Of a DNA stretch of 17,034 nt, positions 1-6,450 are shown one piece after another. How positions within the stretch are numbered: the stretch's first letter is position 1; every line of letters starts with the position of its first letter. The translations under genes were made by a program, and so were the position numbers. The DNA comes from DASTCC01 sp035711465 (lineage in GTDB: Bacteria > Acidobacteriota > Vicinamibacteria > Vicinamibacterales > SCN-69-37): contig DASTCC010000559.1 in assembly GCA_035711465.1 (NCBI GenBank), forward strand, positions 1 to 17,034. Direction: 5' to 3'. The notes under the pieces were generated by a model. The model had not been told where the DNA came from, did no database searches, and saw nothing but the letters and a program-made list of their open reading frames with translations.

Positions 1-512
1 AGGAACAGCAGCCGGGGTGCAGGAAGCAGCGCCGCGGCAAGCGAAAGCTTCTTGCGCATGCCGTGTGAGAAATCGGTGACCAGGGTGCCGGCCGCCTCCT
101 TGAGATCCATCAGCTGCAGCAGATCGCCGGCGCTCTTGGTCAGATCCATCAGCGCCAGCAGCTCCGCCGATCGCGCCTCGAGACTGCGCCGATCGAGCCC
201 GTGCACCTGGCCGACGAACGCGAGCGTCTCGGCTCCGGTCAGCCGATCGAACAGCGCGAGGTCTTCGGGGACGACGCCGGTCTTCTGCTTGACCTCGACG
301 GGATTGGCGAGCGGATCGACGTCGAGAATCCGCATCTGGCCGGACGTCGGCCGCAGCAGGCCGGTCAGGCACTTGATCGTCGTCGACTTGCCGGCGCCGT
401 TCGGCCCGAGAAAGCCGTAGAAGCTGCCGCGCGGCACGACGAGGTCGATGCCGTCGACCGCGGCGACGTCGCCGAAGGTCTTGCGAAGGGCGGTGGTGGT
501 GATGGCGGACAT
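1..512 (-). CDS. ABC-2 type transporter ATP-binding protein (5' part, runs off left edge)
   Basis: Reading the minus strand from the ATG at 512 gives 170 codons of an open frame that begins MSAITTTALRKTFGDVAAVDG. It shows a Walker A motif GPNGAGKST near residue 38. In the Q-loop region it reads GVVPED, and the signature is the degenerate FSHGMRKKL form typical of the DrrA/ABC-2 exporter subgroup. Walker B and the H-loop lie beyond the window. The protein is a cytoplasmic ATPase expected to drive a separate ABC-2 permease, which would be encoded further left. No clear Shine-Dalgarno precedes the ATG. Between about residues 117 and 142 there is an in-frame 13-residue tandem duplication (ELLALMDLTKSAG then DLLQLMDLKEAAG), just before the signature; this is unusual for the family. 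The family call is sure; the substrate is unknown. Confidence 0.9.
   Translation of the reverse strand, partial: MSAITTTALRKTFGDVAAVDGIDLVVPRGSFYGFLGPNGAGKSTTIKCLTGLLRPTSGQMRILDVDPLANPVEVKQKTGVVPEDLALFDRLTGAETLAFVGQVHGLDRRSLEARSAELLALMDLTKSAGDLLQLMDLKEAAGTLVTDFSHGMRKKLSLAAALLPAPRLLF
87..164 (-). repeat. 39-bp tandem duplication inside the ABC ATPase gene
   Basis: Two adjacent 39-bp units, 87-125 and 126-164, match at 29 of 39 positions by my count. The best-conserved stretch is AGATCCATCAG on the plus strand. Because 39 is a multiple of three, the reading frame is kept and a 13-residue helix-like segment is doubled. Confidence 0.75.
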
Positions 513-617
513 AGACAGTGACGATTCAGTGATGGCGCTGCTTCGAACTGAGCACCCGCCGCTTCACGGTGCGCCGATCTCTGCACCAGATCCCTGGCGG
601 CGCTCGGCCAAAGGGGA

Positions 618-646
618 AAGCTAAACGAGAAGCCGGTCTGAAGCAA
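618..646 (-). promoter_or_regulatory. possible promoter for the ABC ATPase gene
   Basis: On the minus strand TTGCTT (641-646) and TAGCTT (618-623) are separated by 17 bp, a sigma70-like arrangement in the 160-bp spacer between hicA and the ATPase gene. The -10 match is weak and the predicted leader is about 100 nt. The rest of the 513-672 spacer shows nothing recognisable. Confidence 0.2.
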
Positions 647-672
647 TCTCATTGGCACGAGGAGGACGATCG

Positions 673-924
673 TCATCGCCCCTCACTGAAGAAGAACGGC
701 CTGAGCTCGGCGTCGGCGATGTAGCGGAGCGCCTGGCGGTAGATCGCGTGCAGGGTTCCCGGCGCCAGCGATCGATGGAGCGGCACCGTCACAATCTGTT
801 CGCTGCCGGCAGCGCTTCGCGCCAGTTTGGCGTGACTGCCGCGGGTGGCGACGACGACAGATCCGAAGCGGCCGAGAATCGCCACGACGTCGGGCCCCGA
901 CAGGGTCCTAAGCCGTGGCGACAT
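673..924 (-). CDS. hicA: HicA family toxin (mRNA interferase)
   Basis: An 83-residue protein of the usual HicA/YcfA size. It carries the double-stranded-RNA-binding-like fold signature: SGPDVVAILGRFG at the N-terminus, the conserved TRGSHAKL motif with the probable active-site histidine H31, VTVPLHRSLAPGTLHAIYRQA in the middle, and a short acidic/aromatic C-terminus ending in DAELRPFFFSEGR. HicA toxins cleave mRNA and stop translation, and the HicB partner neutralises them. The ATG lies inside the 3' end of the upstream hicB gene (17-bp overlap, 908-924), so translation is probably coupled to the antitoxin. The order antitoxin then toxin is the reverse of the E. coli hicAB operon, although reversed hicBA loci are known. 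The gene is intact, with no missing motif. Confidence 0.92.
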   Translation of the reverse strand: MSPRLRTLSGPDVVAILGRFGSVVVATRGSHAKLARSAAGSEQIVTVPLHRSLAPGTLHAIYRQALRYIADAELRPFFFSEGR

Positions 925-1417
925 GAAGATCGGTTTCGAAGGTCACCAGCAGTCGTGGACGCGCGGTGAGGCCAAGGCGTCGCGCATCGCCATCTTCCAG
1001 ATGAAGGGTGATCGCGTCGCGAAGGTTGGCGACGGTCTCGTCCAGTGTGTGCCCCTGCGTCACGACCGCGACCTCGAGGCATTCGGCGACGAGCCTACCG
1101 GCCGACGTCGACACCAGCACGTGGATCACGTCGCGCAGCGGCGCTTGGGCAGCCGGTCTGGTGTCGTGCTTCGTCGCCGGGCGGCTACGGTACGGAGGCA
1201 GAACCACGTAGCGGCCGCGCCCGACGCGCCTGAAGTAGCGCCATCGGTGAGGATGATTGGCTGGCGCGTTCACGCAGCACCGGCTGGTCACATGCGTCCG
1301 GATCGTCCTGGCGTTCAGGTGCGGCAGCGCCCGGACGATCTGGTCGGGCGTGAAGCTCCAGTCAGCGTTCCGGGCAATTCGAATCGCCGCAGCCAGGACT
1401 TCGTCATGGACGGCCAT
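908..1417 (-). CDS. hicB: HicB-type antitoxin fused to an N-terminal winged-helix-like domain (DUF7669-like)
   Basis: A protein of 169 residues from the ATG at 1417. Residues 1-72 resemble the small winged-helix domain annotated as DUF7669: FTPDQIVRALPHLNARTIR, then THVTSRCCVNAP, then RRVGRGRYVV. Residues 96-168 look like the HicB partial RNase-H-like domain (VIHVLVSTSAGRLVAECLEV, then GHTLDETVANLRDAITLHLED). The linker around residues 73-95 is charged and probably flexible. HicB proteins normally end in, or lack, a small ribbon-helix-helix or Cro-like DNA-binding domain; here the putative DNA-binding part is at the front. The expected role is to bind HicA and repress the operon. The start at 1417 is preferred over the in-frame ATG at 1492 because a well-spaced promoter ends 7 nt before it. 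The toxin gene overlaps its last 17 bp. Confidence 0.85.
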   Translation of the reverse strand: MAVHDEVLAAAIRIARNADWSFTPDQIVRALPHLNARTIRTHVTSRCCVNAPANHPHRWRYFRRVGRGRYVVLPPYRSRPATKHDTRPAAQAPLRDVIHVLVSTSAGRLVAECLEVAVVTQGHTLDETVANLRDAITLHLEDGDARRLGLTARPRLLVTFETDLHVATA

Positions 1418-1424
1418 GCCGTCG

Positions 1425-1453
1425 ATTATCAAGTTGTAATTATGAATGGTCAA
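1425..1453 (-). promoter_or_regulatory. hicBA promoter, probably leaderless
   Basis: On the minus strand TTGACC (1448-1453) and GATAAT (1425-1430) are separated by exactly 17 bp. The hicB ATG follows the -10 box after 7 nt, so the transcript would begin at or next to the start codon without a Shine-Dalgarno sequence. Confidence 0.6.
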
Positions 1454-1457
1454 GTTG
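1429..1457 (-). promoter_or_regulatory. candidate operator: two CAACTTGA direct repeats
   Basis: The octamer CAACTTGA (minus strand) occurs at 1450-1457 and at 1429-1436, with starts 21 bp apart, about two helical turns. One copy shares its TTGA with the -35 box and the other abuts the -10 box. This geometry would let two DNA-binding domains occlude the promoter. The same 59-bp interval also lies in front of the divergent gene starting at 1477, so it may regulate both. Confidence 0.45.
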
Positions 1458-1476
1458 GCCAGGGGCGAGTATAACG

Positions 1477-2781
1477 ATGGTCGTGCGTGCAAACGTCATC
1501 TTCGCGATCGCCTTCGCCGCCGCGGCCTGCCGCGGCGCCGCGCCGGAAACCGTCCCCGCCCCCGACATGAATCAGATTGCGGAACGCTACGTGAAGCTCG
1601 TCCTCGCCGTCGGCCAGCACGACGCCGACTACGTCGACGCCTACTACGGCGATCCGTCGTGGAAGCCGTCGGGGACGCCGGCCTCGCTGATCGATCTCGC
1701 CGCCACCGCCGGCGAACTGCGGCGTCAGATCGGCGCCGTTGTGCTGGCTGCCAACGCCGACGGGCTCGTCCGGCTGCGCAAGGACTACCTCGATCGCCAG
1801 GTGTCGTCCGTCATGTCGCGCATCGCGATGCTGAGCGGCACGAAGTACTCGTTCGACGAGGAGTCGAAGCGGCTCTACGACGCCGAGCCTCCGCATCACA
1901 CCGAACAGCAACTGCAAGCCACGCTCGACGAGATTGCCAGGCTCCTGCCCGGCAGCGGCGCGTTGGTCGATCGCTATACGGCGTTCCGTCAGGCGTACGT
2001 GATTCCGCCGGACCGGCTCGACCGAGTGTTTCGCGCCGCCGTGGACGGCTGCCGCAGCCGCACGCTCGAGCACCTCGCGCTGCCGGCCGGCGAGGCGTTC
2101 ACGATCGAGTACGTGAAGGGCAAGAGCTGGAGCGCCTACAACTGGTACAAGGGGAACTTTACCAGCGTGATCCAGGTCAACACCGACCTCCCGATCACGA
2201 TCGATCGCGCCATCGATCTCGCGTGCCACGAGGGTTATCCCGGCCACCACGTCTACAACGCGCTGCTCGAGAAGACGCTGGTGCGCGATCGCGGCTGGGT
2301 CGAGTTCTCGGTGTATCCGTTGTTCTCGCCGCAGTCGCTCATCGCCGAGGGCACCGCCAACTTCGGCATCGACGTCGCGTTTCCCGGCGACGCGCGGACG
2401 GCCTTCGAACGCGACACGCTCTACCCGCTCGCCGGCCTCGACGCGAAGACCGCGCCGCGCTACGCCGCCGTGCAAGCGCTGATCGACAAGCTCAGCTACG
2501 CCGGCAACGAAGCGGCGCGCCGCTACCTCAACGGCGAGACCGACCGCGCCACGGCCGCGGCCTGGCTCCAGCGCTTCGCGATGATGCCGAAGGATCGCGC
2601 CGAACAGCGGACGCGCTTCTTCGACCAGTACCGCAGCTACGTCATCAACTACAACCTCGGCAAGGATCTGGTACGCGCGTACGTCGAACGCCGCGGCGGC
2701 ACCGCCGATCGCCCGGCCGTGCGGTGGCGCGAGTTCGGCGCGCTGTTGGCGTCTCCCCGGCTCCCGTCGGGCTTGTACTGA
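1477..2781 (+). CDS. DUF885-like zinc metallohydrolase, predicted lipoprotein
   Basis: A protein of 434 residues. The N-terminus (residues 1-18) is a short hydrophobic signal with a lipobox-like AAAC, so it is likely exported and anchored through Cys18. A metallopeptidase-type motif HEGYPGHH occupies residues 251-258, and a downstream glutamate in LIAEGTANFG (E291) is a plausible third zinc ligand. This HExxPGHH...E arrangement is typical of the DUF885 family of putative peptidases. The protein is shorter than many DUF885 members (around 550-600 residues). The substrate is unknown. It is divergent from hicB with a 59-bp spacer. AGGGG at 1461-1465 is a distant Shine-Dalgarno candidate, and a TATAAC sits immediately before the ATG, so the true start might instead be the GTG at 1483. 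It ends in front of a probable terminator. Confidence 0.8.
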   Translation: MVVRANVIFAIAFAAAACRGAAPETVPAPDMNQIAERYVKLVLAVGQHDADYVDAYYGDPSWKPSGTPASLIDLAATAGELRRQIGAVVLAANADGLVRLRKDYLDRQVSSVMSRIAMLSGTKYSFDEESKRLYDAEPPHHTEQQLQATLDEIARLLPGSGALVDRYTAFRQAYVIPPDRLDRVFRAAVDGCRSRTLEHLALPAGEAFTIEYVKGKSWSAYNWYKGNFTSVIQVNTDLPITIDRAIDLACHEGYPGHHVYNALLEKTLVRDRGWVEFSVYPLFSPQSLIAEGTANFGIDVAFPGDARTAFERDTLYPLAGLDAKTAPRYAAVQALIDKLSYAGNEAARRYLNGETDRATAAAWLQRFAMMPKDRAEQRTRFFDQYRSYVINYNLGKDLVRAYVERRGGTADRPAVRWREFGALLASPRLPSGLY

Positions 2782-2810
2782 TGCTTGCTCGCGCGTCGCG
2801 CTCGCGGCTC

Positions 2811-2839
2811 GGGCTCGGCTCACCGAGACCCATGTTTTT
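2811..2839 (+). terminator. probable intrinsic terminator after the DUF885-like gene
   Basis: GGGCTCGG (2811-2818) pairs with CCGAG-A-CCC (2823-2831) around a CTCA loop. This gives an eight-pair stem with one bulged A. A run of five T (2835-2839) follows three bases later. It lies 30 bp after the stop at 2781 and before the PadR promoter. Confidence 0.5.
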
Positions 2840-2842
2840 GCC

Positions 2843-2873
2843 GGGCCCCAAGCCCCACGGCCCGAGGCCCACG
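2843..2873. repeat. short iterated GGCCC(N) octamer in the spacer
   Basis: Four degenerate units of 7-8 bp, each a GCCC core followed by a short purine/AC step, fill the DNA between the terminator and the PadR-1 promoter. The rest of the 2782-2920 spacer holds only the terminator and the PadR control region. Confidence 0.4.
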
Positions 2874-2899
2874 CCGGACACTTGCGGGATCATTGAACA

Positions 2900-2924
2900 C
2901 CATATATTGTTTCTCCATATATGG
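2900..2924 (+). promoter_or_regulatory. PadR-1 control region: CCATATAT repeats, one palindromic over the start codon
   Basis: CCATATAT occurs at 2900-2907 and at 2915-2922, starts 15 bp apart. The second copy extends to the perfect 10-bp palindrome CCATATATGG (2915-2924), which contains the ATG of the regulator gene. AT-rich DNA (TATATT at 2903-2908) could be the -10 box, with TTGCGG at 2882-2887 as a poorly spaced -35. This would leave a leader of only a few nucleotides. PadR proteins usually autorepress by binding such dyads; that this one is the site is inferred from position. Confidence 0.45.
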
Positions 2925-3259
2925 ATTCCGTCACCAAGGAGCTCAAGAAAGGCAGCGCAGACCTGCTGATCCTGGCGCTCGTCGAGGACCGGCCCAGGCA
3001 CGGATACGACATCGCCCGCCTCATCGGCGAGCGCTCCCAGGGCGCGTTGAGCTATCACGTCGCCTCCCTCTACCCGACGCTCTACCGCCTCGAGGATCGC
3101 GGCCTCGTCGAGGGTCGCTGGGTCGAGAAAGCGGGCCAGCGCAAGCGGCGTTACTACCGCATCACGCGCGAAGGCCGCAAGATTCTGGCCCGCGAGCGAT
3201 CGACCTGGCAGAACTTCTTCTCGGCCCTCGACCGGGTCGCCGGCATCAAACCCCTCTGA
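2921..3259 (+). CDS. PadR family transcriptional regulator (PadR-1)
   Basis: A 112-residue winged-helix regulator covering a complete PadR domain. It begins with the helix KELKKGSADLLILALVEDRP, followed by HGYDIARLI. The recognition region is SYHVASLYPTLYRLEDRGLV, and the wing lies around GQRKRRYYRITREGRKILA. The C-terminal helix (ARERSTWQNFFSALDRVAG) would be the dimerisation arm. There is no Shine-Dalgarno; the ATG lies in an AT-rich palindrome. The gene is 16 bp upstream of the ADOP-1 permease, so both are likely one operon with the regulator controlling it. The effector is unknown. PadR genes directly in front of duplicated MacB-like permeases are a recurring acidobacterial arrangement. 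Confidence 0.93.
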   Translation: MDSVTKELKKGSADLLILALVEDRPRHGYDIARLIGERSQGALSYHVASLYPTLYRLEDRGLVEGRWVEKAGQRKRRYYRITREGRKILARERSTWQNFFSALDRVAGIKPL

Positions 3260-3275
3260 CATCCGGGAGTCCTCG

Positions 3276-5981
3276 ATGGACTGGTCGACACGCATCCGCA
3301 CCGAGCTCGCCCGACACCAGACGACGCCCGACGACGAGGTCGTGCTCGAGCTCTCGCAGCATGCCAGCGCCGCGTTCGAAGCCGCGCGCGCCGAGGGCCT
3401 GAGCGACGCCGACGCGACCGCGCGCGTGCACGAACTCATCGCCGCATGGTCGGCCGACGCGACGCTCGCACGACGCCGCCCGAAGCGCCCGGCCCTCGCC
3501 GTGCCGCCGCCACCGGCCGCCAGCCACGGGGCTCGCGGGCTCGGATCCGACATCGTCTACGCATTCAGGATCGCGAGACGCCAACCCGCGGCGGCGCTGA
3601 TCTCGATTCTCACGATCGCGCTCGCCGTCGGCGCGACGACGACGTTGGCGAGCGTGGCCTACGGCGTACTCGCGCGTCCGCTGCCGTGGCCGGACGCCGA
3701 CCGCATCATCCGCGTCGACGAATCGCGCGAAGGCAGCGGCAGGCCGCCGGTGCACTTCACCAACGTCGCGTACCTCACGTGGAAGGACGCGGCCAGGACC
3801 ATCGACGCCATCGGCGCCTACTCGCACACGACGGTCACCGTTGATGCCGGATCCGGCCCCGAACGGATCGAGGCGGCGCCGGTCACGGCCAGTCTCTTCG
3901 ACGTGATGGGCGTGCGCCCGGCGCGCGGCCGCGCGATCACCGCCGACGACGAACTGGCCGACGACGTCGTCGTCATTTCACATGGCTTCTGGACGCGCCG
4001 TTTCGGCGCAGAGGCCGGTGCGATCGGGCGGTCGCTCGTCGTTGCCGGCAAGCCGCGGACGATTGTCGGCGTCATGCCGCCGCGCTTCGACTTCCCCTCC
4101 GACGACATCGAGCTGTGGCTCCCGTTCCGGGTCCAGCCGCTGCAGATCAGCGCCAACGGCCAGCAGCTGTCGCTGCAGATGTTCGCGTGCCTCGCGCGGC
4201 TCTCGCGCGACGTGACGCCGGACACGGCAGCGGGCGAGGCGACCGCCGCGGCGCGCGGCGGGCCGTCGCTCGGCATGGTCGCCACCGCCGTGTTCGGCGG
4301 CAACGGCCCGGCGGTGGTGCGGGTCCGCCGGCTGCAGGACGTCATGACCTCCGAAGTGCGGTCCGGCGTGCTGCTGCTGCTCGGTGGCGTGGCGTTGCTG
4401 TTCGTCACGGCGACCGCCGGCGTCGCGACGCTTCAGGTTGCCAGAGCCGTGGCCCGCCGTCGCGAGGTGGCCATCCGCGCCGCGATCGGCGCGGGCAGCG
4501 GCCGGCTGGCACGTCAGCTCGTGATCGAGCATCTGCTCGTCGGCGCCATCGGCGGCCTTGCGGGCCTGATCCTCGCCGCCGCACTGCATCGCGCGCTGCC
4601 GGCCATCGTGCCGCCCGACTTCCCTCGTCTCGACGACGTCGTCCTCGACTGGCGCCTGGCGCTCGTCGGCTCCGGACTCGCGGTGATGGCGAGTCTGGCT
4701 GCGGCGCTGTTTCCGGCGCTTCAGGCCGGCCGCCTGCGACTGGTTCCTGCGCTCGCAGAACACACGCTCGCGTCGGCGGGCGCCCGGCTGCGTTCACCTG
4801 CGCTGCGGCTCAGAGCGGGCATGATCGTCGGACAGATCGCTCTTACGGTGATGCTGCTGGTCGGGGCCGGCCTGCTCATCCGCAGCTTCGTCGCGATGAT
4901 GAACGTCGATCGCGGATACAACCCGCGGAACGTGCTCACGGCCCGGCTGCCGCTCGACAGCACGACGCTGCCGGCCGAGGCGCGCCTGGATGTGCTCGAG
5001 CGAATCATCGCGCGCCTCGAAGGGACAGCAGGTGTGGCATCGGCGGCCTACGGAGTCTCGGCGCCGTTCATGCCGGGCTATTCGACGCTCGCCTTCCGCC
5101 TCCGCGCGACGGAGAGCCGCACCGGACAGCCTCGATCCATCCAGGCCGATCAGATCGTCGTCAGCCCAGGTTACGTGAAGGCGCTCGGTCTGCGCATCGA
5201 CGAAGGACGCGACTTCACCCGCGACGACGTGTCGGCAGCCGAGCCCGTGGCGATCGTCAATCGGGAATTCGTCCGCCAGTACCTCCGCGAGCCGGCGGTC
5301 GGACTCGTCCTGCCACTCGGCGCCAGACGTCCCGGCGGCGGCTCGACCATCGTCGGCGTCATCGACGACATCGCCTCGACCGAACCCGACAGCGCGGCGC
5401 GTCCGGCAATTCTTCGCCTGGCCCGTCAGGCTGGTGACTCGCTCGACGACGTCAAGCTCATCGTCCGGACGTCCGGCGACCCGACGATCGTGATTCCGGC
5501 GCTGCGATCGATTGCGAAGGCCGAGGCGCCGGATCTGCCGATCGAGTCGGTGGTGACGATGTCCGATCGGCTGTCCACGAGCCTGGCGCGGCCGCGTCTC
5601 TATGCGATGCTGCTGGCGGCGTTCGCCGGGTTCGCGCTGCTCGTGGCCGGCATCGGGTTGTTCGGCGTGCTCGCGCACGGGGTCGCGGCCCGGAGGAGGG
5701 AACTGGGCGTTCGTCTCGCGCTCGGCGCGACGCCGGGCGGACTGATTCGGCTCGTTCTCCGCCAGAGCCTGGTGCTCGCCGTCCCTGGGCTGCTGATCGG
5801 GGCCGCCGCCGCGCGGATCGCGTCCTCGTACGCCGGTTCGCTCATGTTCGGCGTGACCGCGCGGGACGCCGCGACCTACGCGATCGTCGCGACGATCGTC
5901 TTCACGACGGTCGCCATCGCCGGCTACGTACCCGCGCGACGGGCGGCGAGTACGGATCCGACTGAAGCACTACGACACTGA
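3276..5981 (+). CDS. ADOP family duplicated MacB-like permease with prefix domain 1 (ADOP-1)
   Basis: A 901-residue inner-membrane protein. Residues 1-60 form a helical cytoplasmic prefix (MDWSTRIRTELARH, then EVVLELSQHASAAFEAARAEGLS), matching what is called permease prefix domain 1. A first transmembrane helix follows at about 106-131, then a MacB-type periplasmic domain with IVGVMPPRFDFP. A first FtsX-like membrane block (about 365-500) includes RREVAIRAAIGAGSGRL. A second copy follows: a helix at 515-538, a periplasmic domain, and an FtsX block at about 774-895 with RRELGVRLALGATPGGL. The last residues DPTEALRH are the usual family ending. GGGAG at 3265-3269 is a well-placed ribosome binding site. 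No ATPase gene is adjacent, as expected for 'orphan' permeases. What it moves or senses is unknown. Confidence 0.92.
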   Translation: MDWSTRIRTELARHQTTPDDEVVLELSQHASAAFEAARAEGLSDADATARVHELIAAWSADATLARRRPKRPALAVPPPPAASHGARGLGSDIVYAFRIARRQPAAALISILTIALAVGATTTLASVAYGVLARPLPWPDADRIIRVDESREGSGRPPVHFTNVAYLTWKDAARTIDAIGAYSHTTVTVDAGSGPERIEAAPVTASLFDVMGVRPARGRAITADDELADDVVVISHGFWTRRFGAEAGAIGRSLVVAGKPRTIVGVMPPRFDFPSDDIELWLPFRVQPLQISANGQQLSLQMFACLARLSRDVTPDTAAGEATAAARGGPSLGMVATAVFGGNGPAVVRVRRLQDVMTSEVRSGVLLLLGGVALLFVTATAGVATLQVARAVARRREVAIRAAIGAGSGRLARQLVIEHLLVGAIGGLAGLILAAALHRALPAIVPPDFPRLDDVVLDWRLALVGSGLAVMASLAAALFPALQAGRLRLVPALAEHTLASAGARLRSPALRLRAGMIVGQIALTVMLLVGAGLLIRSFVAMMNVDRGYNPRNVLTARLPLDSTTLPAEARLDVLERIIARLEGTAGVASAAYGVSAPFMPGYSTLAFRLRATESRTGQPRSIQADQIVVSPGYVKALGLRIDEGRDFTRDDVSAAEPVAIVNREFVRQYLREPAVGLVLPLGARRPGGGSTIVGVIDDIASTEPDSAARPAILRLARQAGDSLDDVKLIVRTSGDPTIVIPALRSIAKAEAPDLPIESVVTMSDRLSTSLARPRLYAMLLAAFAGFALLVAGIGLFGVLAHGVAARRRELGVRLALGATPGGLIRLVLRQSLVLAVPGLLIGAAAARIASSYAGSLMFGVTARDAATYAIVATIVFTTVAIAGYVPARRAASTDPTEALRH

Positions 5982-6069
5982 CGGGTTACGACGGGTTACG
6001 ACAGGTTACGGCGGGTTACGGCGGGTTACGGCGGGTCACGACAGGTGACGACGGGTGACACGGGTGACG
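5981..6069. repeat. tandem decamer array (ACGGGTTACG-type)
   Basis: Eight in-phase 10-bp units occupy 5981-6060, drifting from ACGGGTTACG through GCGGGTTACG to ACAGGTGACG and ACGGGTGACA. A ninth unit, shifted by one base, follows at 6061-6069. The array begins on the last base of the ADOP-1 stop codon and fills the spacer up to the PadR-2 promoter. There are no spacers between units. Its function is unknown. Confidence 0.85.
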
Positions 6070-6092
6070 ATGCCGGGCGTTGATCATATTGG

Positions 6093-6111
6093 CGACAATG
6101 TCGTCTATAAT
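6093..6111 (+). promoter_or_regulatory. PadR-2 promoter and candidate operator dyad
   Basis: A consensus -10 box TATAAT lies at 6106-6111, with the regulator ATG 6 nt after it (6118), so the transcript is probably leaderless. No good -35 is seen at 17 bp. Immediately upstream of the -10 box is the dyad CGACA-A-TGTCG (6093-6103), a likely repressor site for the PadR product. Confidence 0.5.
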
Positions 6112-6117
6112 CGACCG

Positions 6118-6450
6118 ATGGGACAGATCAGCATCCTCGGCGAGCTCGAGCAGATGGTGTTGCTCGCGGTGCTGCGGCTCGACGAGCCCTATCCGGTCAG
6201 CGTGCGCGACGAGATTCGGGACCGGACCAACGTCAGCCTGTCGCGGGGCACGATCTACGTCACCCTGCATCGGCTCGAACGGCGCGGGCTGGTGAAGTCC
6301 TCGCTCGGGGAACCGACCGGCGTTCGCGGCGGCAAAGCGAAGCGTGTGTTTGAGGTCACCGCGAACGGGCGCCGGGCCCTGCGCGCTTCACGGGCGGCGC
6401 TTCGCAAGCTCGGCGACGGACTCGAGTCGATCCTGGACGGCCGATCGTGA
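6118..6450 (+). CDS. PadR family transcriptional regulator (PadR-2)
   Basis: A 110-residue regulator from the ATG at 6118. Its PadR winged helix starts GQISILGELEQMVLLAVLRL and continues with the recognition region LSRGTIYVTLHRLERRGLV. The wing contains GGKAKRVFEVTANGRRAL, and the C-terminal helix is RASRAALRKLGDGLESIL. An in-frame ATG at 6055 would add 21 residues encoded by repeat and promoter DNA, so the later start is preferred; the TATAAT box 6 nt before it supports this. Its stop codon overlaps the GTG start of the next permease (GTGA, 6447-6450), so the two are translationally coupled. It probably represses its own operon. It is only distantly similar to PadR-1, so the two modules are likely independently regulated. 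Confidence 0.92.
   Translation: MGQISILGELEQMVLLAVLRLDEPYPVSVRDEIRDRTNVSLSRGTIYVTLHRLERRGLVKSSLGEPTGVRGGKAKRVFEVTANGRRALRASRAALRKLGDGLESILDGRS

Noticed and set aside
1418..1492. Earlier hicB start at 1492
   Set aside because: It would place the well-spaced promoter and operator repeats inside the coding sequence and adds a stretch without domain similarity.
1450..2823. 457-codon minus-strand frame and a 507-codon plus-strand frame over the DUF885-like gene
   Set aside because: Both lack recognisable motifs and are very Arg-rich, while the frame at 1477-2781 has a lipobox and HExxPGHH.
4115..5437. 440-codon plus-strand frame inside ADOP-1
   Set aside because: Out-of-frame Arg-rich shadow of the permease; no membrane helices.
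5981..6069. CRISPR array or telomere-like GGGTTA repeat
   Set aside because: Units are contiguous 10-mers without spacers, there are no cas genes, and the position is a normal internal spacer.
5981..6111. Iteron-type replication origin
   Set aside because: No Rep gene or DnaA boxes nearby; the array sits between two chromosomal-type operons.
6055..6117. Extended N-terminus of PadR-2 from the ATG at 6055
   Set aside because: The extra 21 codons are encoded by the decamer remnant and by the TATAAT/dyad region; PadR homology begins at the ATG at 6118.
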